NCBI GenBank assembly: GCA_016946835.1
Contig: JACVTC010000003.1
Location: 1,919,001 to 1,983,000 of the forward strand
Reading direction: 5' to 3'
Source: Neocallimastix lanati (nom. inval.)
Lineage: Eukaryota; Neocallimastigomycota; Neocallimastigomycetes; Neocallimastigales; Neocallimastigaceae
DNA length: 64,000 bases
Below, piece by piece: positions 27,491 to 39,440 of the stretch; positions within the stretch are counted from its first letter, which is position 1; each line of letters opens with the position of its first letter. The position numbers and the translations under genes were made by a program. The notes beneath the pieces were generated by a model. That model searched no databases and was not told where the DNA came from. It saw only the letters and a program-made list of their open reading frames with translations.

Positions 27491-27814
27491 ATGTGCTGTG
27501 TAAAAAGTAATTTATAAGTAGTGGTGTTTAGTAATTTTGTTAATTAATTATATATCCGTATATATTTACATAAATTCTCTTCAGTTAGGATTAATTAAAA
27601 TATACTGTTTAGGATATAAATTTTTAATTTTTTTTATTGGTTATTTATAGTTATATTATCTTTGGTGAAGAGAAAGTTATACAATATATGTTATTTCATT
27701 CATTTTAGTATAATTTAAATAAATTGTTTTAAAATAAATAAGAATTCGGAATATTTTAATAATTATATTAAATAATAATATATATATATAAACATTATAA
27801 TTGTATATATAAAT

Positions 27815-27866
<52 letters not shown>

Positions 27867-27918
27867 AATTTAATAGATAAGTACTATTATTTTTTTTTTT
27901 TTAAATTAATTGCTTATA

Positions 27919-28977
27919 ATGAGGAATAATAATTTTAATTGCAATCGGGTAGATACTGGGACTCTTCCAAGAATTGGTGGATCTCGTAGAGATGCAGAAA
28001 TCTGGAAGTTTAAAATTAATGATTGGTTTAAGAGGGAAGGTATTACTACCGATGAGAATAAATTTAGTTATATAATTACAGCTGTTGAAGATAACATCGT
28101 AAGGATACTTATGGAAAAAGAAAAAGAAGTAAATAGACCTCTTACTTTGGATGAATGTGTTAAATTAATTAAAAAGAAATATTGGAGGGAGAATTTGAAG
28201 GAAGATAAACTAAGTCAATTAAAAAAAATTATTATAACCCCAAATGAAAATGTTTGTGATTTTAATACTAGATTTTTGGAGCTATACGATCAATTGGATT
28301 TCAACGATAAGTCTTATATATCTGTTATTGATTATGAAAATGCTTTACGACCAAGAGGTAGAATATATGAAATGGTTGCTATGGCTGATGTTGATAATCT
28401 GGAGGATGCCTGTAGATTAGCCGAAAATTTTGAAAGTATAATAAACAAATCTCGAGTAGGCAATGAAATATGGGGTTCTTATACTACTAATATTAAGAAT
28501 AATTATAATGGTGTAATAAACTATGGCCAAATTGAAAGATCAAATTATAAAAATAATTTTTCTGATAAATATAATAAAAATGCATCTAATATATGGATTG
28601 GAAATAATATTAGAAATCATAGGAATTTTAGGAATTATCCTATAAATATTGTGACTCAAGGAATACAAAATAATAACTTAAATAAATATACTAAACCTAG
28701 GCAAAACACTTACAATTATTATAGATTTAGTGTAAATAACGATAATAACAGTAATTTAAATGTTAGTAATGATAATAATATATCATACCATTATAGAAAT
28801 CGGAAAATTTTAAAATCAAATTTAAAAATTAGTTCATCAAATAGTTCAACAAATAATAATAAAGTAAACAGTAATAATGATAAAAATAATAGCAATATTA
28901 ATAATGTTAATGAAAACATAATTAATAATAATTCAATTAATAATATCATCAATAATGGTATATCTAACTTGGATACC

Positions 28978-29019
<42 letters not shown>

Positions 29020-29148
29020 AATGATGATATTTATAATAATAAAAATAATAAAAATAAAAATAACACTTTGAATAACATAGTAAATGTGGAACAAAATAAA
29101 TTATACGCGTTCAAAATGGATAATTTCAGAAAAAAAATTATAAAATAG
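27919..29148 (+). CDS. Gag-like capsid ORF of the LTR element
   Basis: The first ATG of the frame is at 27919 and gives 409 residues. Residues about 10-185 resemble the Ty3/gypsy-type gag capsid helical domain, with RIGGSRRDAEIWKFKINDWF, a KLIKKKYW segment, then DFNTRFLELYDQLDF and ALRPRGRIYEMV. The rest is Asn-rich and low complexity, with no CCHC zinc knuckle. The frame ends at TAG (29146-29148). Seventeen bases before that stop an A run (29130-29137) holds an A AAA AAA heptamer phased for -1 slippage into the next ORF. The leader between LTR and ATG is 450 nt and includes an A tract at about 27820-27860. The gene would form the particle for the element's RNA. Confidence 0.8.
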
Positions 29149-29893
29149 GAAATACCAATAATGGAAAATTTGAAACAAATAGTAATATTATAATAACTAA
29201 AGAAGAAAATAAAAATAGTTTCGCTGGTAATACAGATATTAAGAAAAATCAAAATAATAATATGGAAATTAATAGTATTGTAACAATAAATATTAAAACT
29301 ATTGATAATAATGAAAATATTAATTCAAATAGTAAAAAGAATAAAAATAATAATGATATTATTGGGATATCTGAAAATATAATTAACAAGAGAAATAGTA
29401 ATAAAAATATAAAAGAAGTAATAAATATTAATGAACCTTTAAAAGTTGAAAACATTAACAATAGAACTAATAAATCTATAACTCCTAGTTTAGTAATAGA
29501 ATCAAAAGTTATTATTAATAAAAATTCAAAAATAAACAATACTCAAATTATTCCAAATAATAATAAAAATAAGCAATTTACAAATAAAGTGAATTCAGTT
29601 AATAATAATATTTATATAAAAGAAAGAAAAATTATTAACAAAAATTCTCCGATAGATGAATCTAGTAAAGTTGTTAATGTTGGTAGTGCTAAGAAAATAA
29701 AAATTAATAAAATTAAAAAGATAATTAAAATTCCAAATATTCGTATTCAAAATAACAATAAAAATAAAATAAATATTAATAAAATTTTTATGCCCAAACC
29801 TGAGATTATGTTAAAAGATATTATTATTTATAGCAACAATCGCATTGATACAAAACGAACAAATAGGAATTATAAATATAAAAGAAAATAAAA
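29136..29893 (+). CDS. Second ORF of the LTR element, basic Asn/Lys/Ile-rich, reached by -1 frameshift
   Basis: In the -1 frame relative to gag, reading is open from 29124 to a stop at 29889-29891, about 250 codons after the slippery A run. The first ATG in this frame is at 29262. Composition is Asn, Ile and Lys with a strongly basic C-terminus (RTNRNYKYKRK). I see no protease DTG/DSG, no RT and no integrase motifs. It may be a nucleocapsid-like, RNA-binding extension of gag. The alternative is a simple indel in a homopolymer that broke a longer gag. Confidence 0.55.
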
Positions 29894-29982
29894 TTTTAAA
29901 ATTATTATTTATATTAATTAAACCTTATATTTTCTTTTATAAAAAAAAATATATATAGTTTAATTTTTAGCAAGGGCATTTC

Positions 29983-30364
29983 TGATATAAAACAAATATG
30001 TGTAGTAACATATTTGTATATTTAATAATAATTATTAAATATTAAATTTATATCTTTTTGATAATAATTATTTTATTTTATTATATTTCAATATGTATTA
30101 TTATAATTATAATAATTATAATACTTTAATTCATATAAAATTTATATATTTCTATATATTAGAATATATAATTAATATATTACCTATTTCTTATAAATTA
30201 AATTATTTATATTAGAAATAGAGAACTCTCTTGTAAAATTTTAGGAATTAGAATTATTATTTTAATTGTACGAATATTATAATTTTATTAATAAAATTTA
30301 CTAAACTACCATTATTTAAAACCCACTGCTTATAAATTATTGCACATAAAAGTCCCGCATATCA
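29983..30364 (+). repeat. 3' LTR (382 bp)
   Basis: Starts TGATATAAAAC and ends CCCGCATATCA. Same length as the 5' LTR with two differences. Confidence 0.9.
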
Positions 30365-30489
30365 TATATTATATCACGTTATTTTTAGATCATTTTATAA
30401 ATCATATGATAATTAATCATATGATTAATTAATTTATTTTTATGTAATTATTAATAAAATAATTTATTAATAATTAAGGTTTTTATTTT

Positions 30490-30740
30490 CATTTCATATC
30501 ATATATAGTTTGACTCAGCATGGAACAATAAGGTTTTTCATTGAAAGAATTACAGCTATTATTCAATATATGTATAAATAAATATTAAATCAATAAATGA
30601 AATAGTGTCTTCCTCAATAATAATTCAAGACATTATTAATAAAGCTTTCTGTCTTAATTGACATATTAGATTAGCTTAGAAAACAAATCAGTATCATAAA
30701 GAAATTTAAGATACAAATATATATATATATATGATTTGTC

Positions 30741-30776
<36 letters not shown>
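30490..30776 (+). mobile_element. SINE-like element B with poly-A tail (diverged)
   Basis: A slightly GC-richer stretch ending in 34 A at 30743-30776. It shares blocks, in the same order, with the island at 36414-36818: (T)CAATAATAATTCAAGAC against TCGATAATGGTTCAAGAG, TGTCTTA, TTAGCTTAGAAAA, and CAGTATCATAAAGAA against CGGTATGACAAAGAA. Non-coding. The relationship is judged by eye and the left edge is uncertain. Confidence 0.4.
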
Positions 30777-30779
<3 letters not shown>

Positions 30780-30825
30780 ATAGTAGAACAATGATTAAAA
30801 ATTATAGTTTATTTAATTATATACT

Positions 30826-30884
<59 letters not shown>

Positions 30885-31535
30885 GTTGAATTTAATATTT
30901 TATAAAAATATTAATTAAATAATAAATAATTTTATAGTTAGTTATATTTTATTATAAAAAGTATAATAACCAACTATAAAATTATTTACATAAAATTCTT
31001 TTTTTTTTAATGAATAATATGCAGTCTTTTTAAAACTAACTATAAATTTAATAATGTCAGATATAAAATTCAAATTATCCACATAATTTATAAATATTAT
31101 TAAATTATATAGTATATCATGTAAATATACATATAGTTATATTATGACTCATCATAGTTATAATGCATTATTATAATGTATTGAAAAATAAAATAAATTT
31201 TATTAAAAAAAATCTTTTCTAAAATATTATATTAAAAATATGAATCTAGTGTTTCACAACATCTTTAAGATATTCTATAAATAAATATATAAATAATTAT
31301 TATTTCAAAAGAAATAATAATATATTTCATATACATATTATTAAATAAATATTTCAAAAGAAATAATGATATATTCTATTAAAAAAGAATTATAAAAAAT
31401 TATTTTTATAATTTTTTATAAAAAGAATATTTATTATTTATTTAATTATTATATATTTAATTATTAAATAGAAAGCTACATACGAAAACACGCCACATTG
31501 AGAAATTCTCACGATTGTGAAATACACTAGATTCA

Positions 31536-31566
<31 letters not shown>

Positions 31567-32614
31567 ATTAAAATTAACTAAATGAAATAGAATCAGTCAA
31601 TAAAAGACCAAAAAGAAAACTACTTTCCTTGTATCTTTTAAAAAAAAGCAATAAAATTATTACATAAAATTACTTTTAACTAATAAATGTATAATAAAAT
31701 AAAAATATGATCAAACAAGTATATCACCTATAAATTATTGAGATTATTGTTAAACCAAACCATAAAGTGTATGAAATAATAGATTATTACCAAATCAAGA
31801 ATATTAATATAAAAGTTATTGCTAAACTTGCTAAAGTATAAATTTATTAAGCGAATATAATATTTTTACACAATATTAAATAAATTGCAAAGTTATATTG
31901 CATAGTATTAATAAGAATATAAGTAAATTATTAGAATAGTTTAGGGAAGGCTTCTATTGCTTCTTACAAATTTTTTGCATAGTTTTATGATTTATATTAA
32001 CATATTACTAGGGCTATCTTGATATTATGAAAATAAGTAAAGAAAATCATAGCTACTAATTTATGAGAAATATATAAAAATATTTAAATAAAAAAATAAA
32101 ATTAATATATAAAAGATCATATGATTTTATTAATTTTATATAAAATTATGTAAATGTTTCAGAATTTTATGTTATAATAAATTAAAAATGCAATATTGAT
32201 TTAAATAATTTAAAAGTTTGAGGATTTATAAAAAAAAATAAATTTTAAAAAAGTTTTTAGTTTTTTAGTATAAAATAATTTTTATATTTTATATATACAA
32301 ATATATATATATATTTTTAATGAAATGTAATAATTTTCGAATTATAAAACTATATAAATATAATTTTTTTTTTTTTACAACTTAATCATATATTCTTTAA
32401 TATAAATATATGAAATAATTTATGTGCTAACCAATAAATTATAAGTATATATATTGATGGAAAATTAAACTAAAACAAGATTTATAAATATAGAAATTGA
32501 ATATGGATTATATAATAAATATATTACTTCAATTTAAATATATATATACATATTTTTTTTTTTATTTTCATTATTTGGTTATTAAAATATATTTAATAAA
32601 TTAAATATTAAAAA

Positions 32615-32645
<31 letters not shown>

Positions 32646-32947
32646 CATCCACTTTTTAAATTATTTATTTTTGTTTATATTAATAATATATATAATTAGC
32701 TGAAAGGTATTTATTTATATACTAATTTTATTAGTAGAAAAAATTTTAATAATAAAAATAAACAAATAAAAAAATATCTAATTTTATAATATATATATAT
32801 TTTTCTATTATTATTATTTTTTTATTCTTTATATTATAAATAAATAAATAAATAAATAAATAGTAGTTAATCTAATTATAAATTTTTTTTATTAGATTCA
32901 ATTTTAAATTATAAAAATATATATATTTTTTATTTGTTATAAAAATA
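30777..32947. other. AT-rich intergenic sequence upstream of the aldo/keto reductase
   Basis: No coding frame or RNA gene seen. Contains A/T runs (T at about 30858-30883, A at 32619-32645), an AAAT microsatellite at about 31536-31567, and a small GC patch at about 31480-31530. Confidence 0.55.
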
Positions 32948-33940
32948 ATGGAAGCCACTAGAAAACTTAGAGATATTGAAGTATCAACCATTGGTTTCGG
33001 TTGTATGGGATTTTCATGTATGTATGGTGAAAAAACTCCAGAAGAAGAAGCAATTAAAACTATTAGAGAAGCTTATAATATTGGATATACTTTTTTTGAT
33101 ACTGCTGAAGTTTACGGTAAGGGTCAAAATGAAATTTTAGTTGGTAAAGCTTTAAAGGATGTTAGAGATAAAGTTCAAATTGCTACTAAATTTAACATTT
33201 ATACTAATGATGACATTGAAGGTCAAATGAGAACTAAGTTAAAGAATGCTTTAGAAAGATTACAAACTACCTACATTGATTTATATTATCTTCATCGTAC
33301 AATTGATTATATTAATTTAGAAGAAATTGCTAGAGTTATGGGCTTATTCATTAAAGAAGGTGTTGTTAAGGGTTGGGGTTTAAGTCAAGTTGATGCTGCT
33401 ACCATTAGAAGAGCTCATGCTATTACCCCTTTAACTGCTATACAAAGTGAATTTTCTATTGTTGAAAGAGGAAATGAAGATGAAGTTATCCCACTTTGTA
33501 AAGAATTAAATATTGGTTTCGTTCCATTCTCACCATTAGCTAGTGGATATTTAAGTGGTAAGGTTAAAAAAGAAGATACATATGAAAAAACTGATGTTCG
33601 TAGTATTCTTGTCCGTTTTGAGAAGGAAAATCTTGAAAAGAATCAACCATTTATTGATTTATTAAATAAATTTGCTGAAGAAAAGAATGCAACTCCAGCT
33701 CAAATTGCTTTAGCTTGGATGATTAAGAAACATAATAACATTGTTCCAATTCCAGCTAGTCGTAAGATTGAAAGAATTAGAGAAAATTTCGGTGCTCTAA
33801 AGGTTCAACTTACTGATGATGATATTAATCGCATTGAAAATGAACTTAAAAATATGACCTTCTTTGGTGATAGAGCTCCAGAATCTGATAAAATTAAAAT
33901 GTTAATTCTTGGTAGAAATATTAAAGGAATGAGAGCTTAA
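32948..33940 (+). CDS. Aldo/keto reductase, NADP(H)-dependent, cytosolic
   Basis: An intronless frame of 330 residues has a clean aldo/keto reductase barrel. The catalytic tetrad is D51, Y56, K81 and H116, within FFDTAEVYG, ATKFN and YYLHR. Further family marks are GFGCMG near residues 16-21, GWGLSQ, PFSPLASGYLSG, and the C-terminal cofactor-binding segment PIPASRKIERIRENFGAL. No signal peptide. It should reduce aldehydes or ketones, probably using NADPH; the natural substrate is unknown. Its closest look is to the short bacterial-type YakC-like reductases, and with no intron a transfer from gut bacteria is plausible but unproven. It has no functional neighbours within several kb. Confidence 0.95.
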   Translation: MEATRKLRDIEVSTIGFGCMGFSCMYGEKTPEEEAIKTIREAYNIGYTFFDTAEVYGKGQNEILVGKALKDVRDKVQIATKFNIYTNDDIEGQMRTKLKNALERLQTTYIDLYYLHRTIDYINLEEIARVMGLFIKEGVVKGWGLSQVDAATIRRAHAITPLTAIQSEFSIVERGNEDEVIPLCKELNIGFVPFSPLASGYLSGKVKKEDTYEKTDVRSILVRFEKENLEKNQPFIDLLNKFAEEKNATPAQIALAWMIKKHNNIVPIPASRKIERIRENFGALKVQLTDDDINRIENELKNMTFFGDRAPESDKIKMLILGRNIKGMRA

Positions 33941-34134
33941 ATTATAAGAATATAAAAAAATATTTTCTTTTTTTTTTTTTAGTTTTTTTTCATTAATTTT
34001 GAAATAACTATAGTTATTTCATAAAATAATTTAAAATAAATAAATAAGTAGCAATAAAATAAAATAAAAAAAGTAACAAATAATGTTTATGATTAAAATA
34101 AAGATCAATATTAATAATACAAAACAAAGTATAC

Positions 34135-34167
<33 letters not shown>

Positions 34168-34822
34168 AAATAAAATAAAATAATATAATATAAAACAAAG
34201 TAGAATGGAATAAAACATAAATATATATATATATATATATAGAATTATTTTAGAAGTAAATATTAATAAAAAATTTTAATAAAATTTTAAATTTAAAAAA
34301 AAGGTAATGAAACAATATTTTTCTATTATGAAAAGTAAAACAAAATAAATACAAAAATATTTTTTCAAGTTAAAAACAACAAAATATACTAATTTACAAT
34401 ACTTTTAATTATATTCATCATTATCATATAATATATATATGTTCAAATGAATTGATGAATAATATAACATCATTTAACTTATGTTGTTAAATTAAATTGG
34501 CTAATTAATCATTATACTCCATATCAGTTATTATCAGTTATTTTTGAGATAATTTTTTTTTTTTTTTTTGAATAGTATAATAAATTCCCTTATAACTAAA
34601 ACAATCAACATACAAGAAATAATTTTTTTATTTTTTAATTTTTTCAAGTTCATCAAATATATTTAACAATAGTCCATTTTTATACATAATAATATACATA
34701 AAAATAATTTGAATCCAGTGATATCTTTGTTTAAAGGAGAATTTAGGGAACTTCATATATCGTTACTATCTTATTTACAGATATATATATATTGTTTTAT
34801 TTTACTAAGCATTACTTGTGAA

Positions 34823-34858
<36 letters not shown>

Positions 34859-36371
34859 TTATATCTTTATCTATTATAATACTATTATACTATTATAATA
34901 TTATCATATTTATTTCATTTTATATTTTTATTTTATTTTATTTTAAATCTTGTTTTCGACAAATGATTAATTTATACCATTAATCTTTTAGTAATAATTA
35001 TTGGATATTTTTTATTTTTTATTTTTTATTTTTATTCTTTATTTTTATTTTTATTTTTATTTTTATTTTTATTTTTTTTAAATAATGTTGATATTATTTA
35101 ATAATATAAGGAAATTTTATTTTACATGAAATTAACATCATACATTTATATCATTAGCAATAATTCAACTTTTTAAACATTCATGAAATTATTTTTTTTT
35201 TCAAATTGAAATTTTGGTTTTATATATATATTATAACATGTTGTTTCAAAGAATTTTGTGGTTAATTTCATTAATAAGTATATATATATATATATTAGAA
35301 CATATGTAGGTAATATTTTAAAGATTGACTCTTATTAAAGATCTTTTATAGTTAATAGAAAAACATATTAGTCATTAGATTGTGGAAATGAAATAGTTTT
35401 TAATCAATTGAATTTTGAACTTTGAATATGATGAATATGATAAGAAATGTAAAATTGTTTAATTATTTGATAAAATATAAGGCAAAAATAAATTATATAT
35501 AGTGGAAATACTAGATTTAATACTTTATCTTAAAGCTATTCTTTAGAAATCAGATTAATTATGATATATTTTATATAATATAATAAATTACATAATATTA
35601 CAATATTATGTATATTATTATTAATATATCATTAGTTTATTTATTATTTTCTAATTTATATTTTATTTTTTTTTTAAAAAAAAGTTTTTAAGAAATAAAA
35701 TAAATGAAGCATTTGATATCAATTCCTTTCATTATATTGTTATAATAATAATGAAATTGAATATTTTATTTTATTAGAGTTAGATTTTTAATTTATAATA
35801 AAATTTTCAATAATCTTATAATGAATTAACTTTTTTTTTTTTTTAAATAAAAAAAAAAAAAAAATTAAAATAAAATAAAACAAAATAAAGGTATAAGTAT
35901 TAAATGGTTTATTAATTAAAAAAATGATAAAACTTATAAAGATTATAAATTTTTATTTTAATATATTTATTTATAAATATTTGATTATAAATTTTTATTT
36001 TAATATATTGAGTTTTATAAAAATATTAAAGTATGTCATAGTAGATAATTTAATAGTATAATAAAATAGAAAATATTTGCTTAAAGCAACCAATATAAAA
36101 TAGTAATAGTAATAATAAGATCATCTTAATAATTCTTAATATAAATTTATTGATTTAATATTCATTTGAAAATAATTTGATATAAATAAGATATTATTTT
36201 TCTATATGTATATATATATATATATATTGATTTTTTTAATACATATTATTTGAATGTTTATTAATAAACAATATCAGTATTAATTTTATTAATTTTTATT
36301 AAAAAGATATATATAAAAAAATGTTAGTCATTTTAGTTAAATCTAAGTAATTAAGAGAGATATATCTTTAT

Positions 36372-36376
<5 letters not shown>
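33941..36376. other. AT-rich intergenic sequence, nothing recognised
   Basis: A/T runs (A at about 34137-34164), ATT and TTTTA microsatellites at about 34835-34860 and 35010-35075. No gene or transposon piece is visible. Confidence 0.6.
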
Positions 36377-36413
<37 letters not shown>

Positions 36414-36415
<2 letters not shown>

Positions 36416-36818
36416 ATTTTCTTTGTTAGTATAAATCCCTATATATACTAATATAATCTATAGTATTCTTGCGACTACTTCCTGATATTATAAAGGGGTA
36501 ACTTTTATTCTCTTTGAGTGTTTTTTCTTATAAATTAAATTAGATGTTCGTTCGACATAGGAAGTATTCCTGTTATTAGACTATATGATCGCTAGTGAAA
36601 AGAGCACTTGATCTGTATGAGAATTGGTGTAATTATTTCTCCTTCGATAATGGTTCAAGAGATAACTGAAAAGAAGACTGTCTTATGAAGCGGCATTGTC
36701 TTTCATACTAGCCTTGCTTAAAAAGATGTCCGTGTCGACACCAAAACGGTATGACAAAGAATCCCTGTTGTCTCCCCCTCTAGTTAATATCAGCCCCCTC
36801 CAAAAAAAAAAAAAAAAA
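36414..36818 (+). mobile_element. SINE-like element A with poly-A tail
   Basis: About 390 bp of clearly higher GC set between a 37-A run (36377-36413) and a terminal A run (36802-36818). There are stops in all frames. The block GATAATGGTTCAAG (36645-36658) resembles a pol III B box (GGTTCRANNCC), and a second block ACCAAAACGGTATGAC lies at 36740-36755. Both recur in the islands at 30490-30776 and, on the other strand, 52809-53100. This is consistent with a SINE that inserts with its tail. Confidence 0.45.
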
Positions 36819-36975
36819 CTAATAATAGTAATAATGAAAAGATTATATTTATATTAACAATTAATAATTAGTAATAATATTACTAATAATAATTAATTAT
36901 AAGTAATAATTATGAATAATAACAGTAGAAATAATACTAATGATAATCTTTTAAAAAGATCTATGAACTAAAGTG

Positions 36976-37011
<36 letters not shown>

Positions 37012-38526
37012 ATTATTATTTAATTAGTAAATTTTTTATTTATAAGAATAATTTTTTTAAAGTAGAAATAAATATAAAAGGTTAATTTTTTTTTAAATAA
37101 CAAGAAATTTTTCTCATAAATTATTTTTAATCGTAACATTAAAAATAATACTAAAATATATCTTTAAAATAGAATATTATTTTATTATTTTATTAAAATA
37201 AATCTTTACAATTAATTATTATTTATTAAAAATTTAAATAAATTTATTTATCAAATATAATTTAAGCCACTTTTACATAAACGGTGTATTACAGTACACC
37301 GCATTTCATGTAAAGCCATATTTCAAAATGTAACACTCCTTATAGTAATAACAATAAATTAAAAAAAATCATAGAATTTCTAATAAGGAATCTACTTTTT
37401 TTAAATATATATATTTTTATTATATCTATAATTAAAAATAAACTTTATTAATTAATAATACTTTATATATTATTATCATATAATATTTATTTTAATATAA
37501 AAATTATCCAATAATAATTATTATCAATTTTTATTTGAACTGGAATTTTATGGAATTTTATGTATTAACTGAAAATAAAATGTCTTCTTTATTACCATTT
37601 TCTATATAAAAAAAAAAAAAAATAAATAAATTCCATGAAAAATAAAAAAAATATTCAACGAAAAAACTATATATATTATATATATTTTAGGTTTATATTT
37701 TTTATTTTAAATTATATAATAAATAAAAATTTAGAATTTAGTTATTGATATATAAATCTGTGATTATATGTATATTTTAATAAAAAAAAAAAAAAAAAAT
37801 TAAATATTTTTATTTTTATTACTATTTTCTTTTATTTAAACTAACAAATATAAGACATCTAAAAAGATAGAAGTTTGTTAAATAGTAATTATGCTTGCTT
37901 TAACAATAGCTGAAGTGGTTGTTAATAAAAATATTGTAGTAAAAAAAATGAAAATCATCTACCTTGACCTAGTTTAATAAATTTAAAGAATTTAATATAT
38001 ATAAGTTTCATATAGTTTTAAAGTTATTAAAATAATAAAATCAATGAAACTATTATTTATATCAAAAATGAAAAATTTTTTATAAAAAAAATGAACAAAA
38101 AACTTTTTTTATTATAATTAGAGTGATCATACATCATAAATCTCAAATTCTCTTTACTTAAAAGTTATAAAAGGTATATTATTATGATCTTATATATTTC
38201 CACAAAAATAGTTTTACACAATTAATTTAATTAATTCATTTTTATATATATAAGAAAAAAATTTTTTTTTTTTTTTAAATTATAAATTTTATGTACTAAT
38301 GAAAGTATTTTATCCTATATAATTTTAATATATATAAATAAAAATATAAATTAAAAATATAAATGCACATATATAAACATATAAATAAAAATATAAATAC
38401 AAATATATATATATGAATATAAATATAAATATATATATATATTTTTTTTAAAATTTTTGTACAATTAAAAAAAAAAAAAAAAAAAATTAATAAATATTTT
38501 TTTCATAATTCAAAAAAAAAAAAAAA
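36819..38526. other. AT-rich intergenic sequence with one hairpin
   Basis: Contains a 33-A run at 36977-37009 and other A/T runs. The only distinct structure is the hairpin at 37271-37312, listed separately. Confidence 0.55.
37271..37312. repeat. Inverted repeat, CGGTGTA hairpin with extended imperfect arms
   Basis: CGGTGTA (37282-37288) and TACACCG (37295-37301) are perfect inverted copies around TTACAG. The outer arms (TTTTACATAAA on the left, TTTCATGTAAA on the right) also pair with small mismatches. It could be a terminator-like stem, a relic of a small palindromic transposon, or a protein-binding palindrome. Confidence 0.6.
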
Positions 38527-38940
38527 AAAAGGATATTATTATATAGAACAAATTAAAAAAATAAATAGTTCTATTTTCAATAAAAGAAATTGCTATTATA
38601 AATCCATCTGATGTATTTAATTCACTAATATTGTTATATTTGGAACATCGTAATTTGGAATATTACTGTTCTGATACAAAAACTTTGTTTTAAGGAAATA
38701 ATTGATTTTAATATATATTCTTATTATCTTCCAAAGGAATATTTATTGATAAAGAAAAGGATAATTCTCTAATGATTTTTAAAATACTAACAAGATAAAA
38801 AGTTAACAAAGGTAAATATTCCGATGAAATGGTTGTGAGTGTTGATAATCTTTTCTGTATGATCCTAAATGTCATTTTTACAGGTAAATTTGAAGAAAAT
38901 AAAAAAGTTTGACTACAATATATGACTGTAGTCTATAATA
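38527..38940 (+). pseudogene. Decayed coding copy 1, family unknown
   Basis: Follows an A run. In the + direction it reads protein-like text broken by stops: NPSDVFNSLILLYLEHRN, then EYYCSDTKTLF, later YSDEMVVSVDNLFCMILN. The same segment recurs about 625 bp downstream with indels. I do not recognise the protein. Confidence 0.45.
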
Positions 38941-39107
38941 AAAAACTCCGTTAATAAATTATTTTTGTGTGACAATTCAGTATATGTATATATAATAGTA
39001 GTATTCTAATATCAATTATAATATACTAGAAAAAAAAATAGAAAAACTAAAAAATAACAATAATCATAAATATTCATACTAATAATAATTTTTAAATAAA
39101 ATTCAAA

Positions 39108-39149
<42 letters not shown>

Positions 39150-39151
<2 letters not shown>

Positions 39152-39440
39152 AGGTTATTATGAAGAACAAATTGAACAATAAATAATCCCAATTTCTCCA
39201 AAGAAATTACTGTAAAAATTCATCTAATGTATTTAATACTCAAGTTTTGTTATATTAAGAACGTCGTAGTACATATTATGGCACTAAATCAAAAATTTTG
39301 TATTTAAATGTATTATTGATAAAAATTTATTTTACTGCTGATGATTTCTTTTCAAAAATGAAAATTTATGATACAAATGGTGAACAGAATTTAGATAAAC
39401 ACAAGCCTGTTAAAGTATAAAATGTATTTAGTAAAAGACA
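39150..39440 (+). pseudogene. Decayed coding copy 2, same unknown family
   Basis: Also follows an A run (39112-39149). Aligns with copy 1: NSSNVFNTQVLLY-stop-ERR against NPSDVFNSLILLYLEHR, with one-base deletions. Its downstream piece FSKMKIYDTNGEQNLDKHKP is protein-like. Both copies carry several stops. Confidence 0.45.

Larger units (their letters stand above)
27087..30364 (+). mobile_element. Young LTR retrotransposon, gag-only (non-autonomous)
   Basis: Two direct repeats of 382 bp, 27087-27468 and 29983-30364, differ at only two positions that I could see. Each begins TGATAT and ends ATATCA, the classic TG...CA inverted termini. A possible primer-binding site, TGGTGGAGATATCGGGG, starts at 27474, five bases after the left LTR; a weak purine tract (AGCAAGGG) lies at 29969-29976, shortly before the right LTR. 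TATA on both sides may be the target duplication. The interior holds a gag-like ORF and a second basic ORF but no protease, reverse transcriptase or integrase. It therefore depends on enzymes made elsewhere, like a LARD/TRIM-type element. The near-identical LTRs imply recent insertion. Confidence 0.9.

Noticed and set aside
36560-36700. tRNA gene in SINE-like island A
   Set aside because: A B-box-like block exists but no cloverleaf with matching acceptor and anticodon stems could be drawn.
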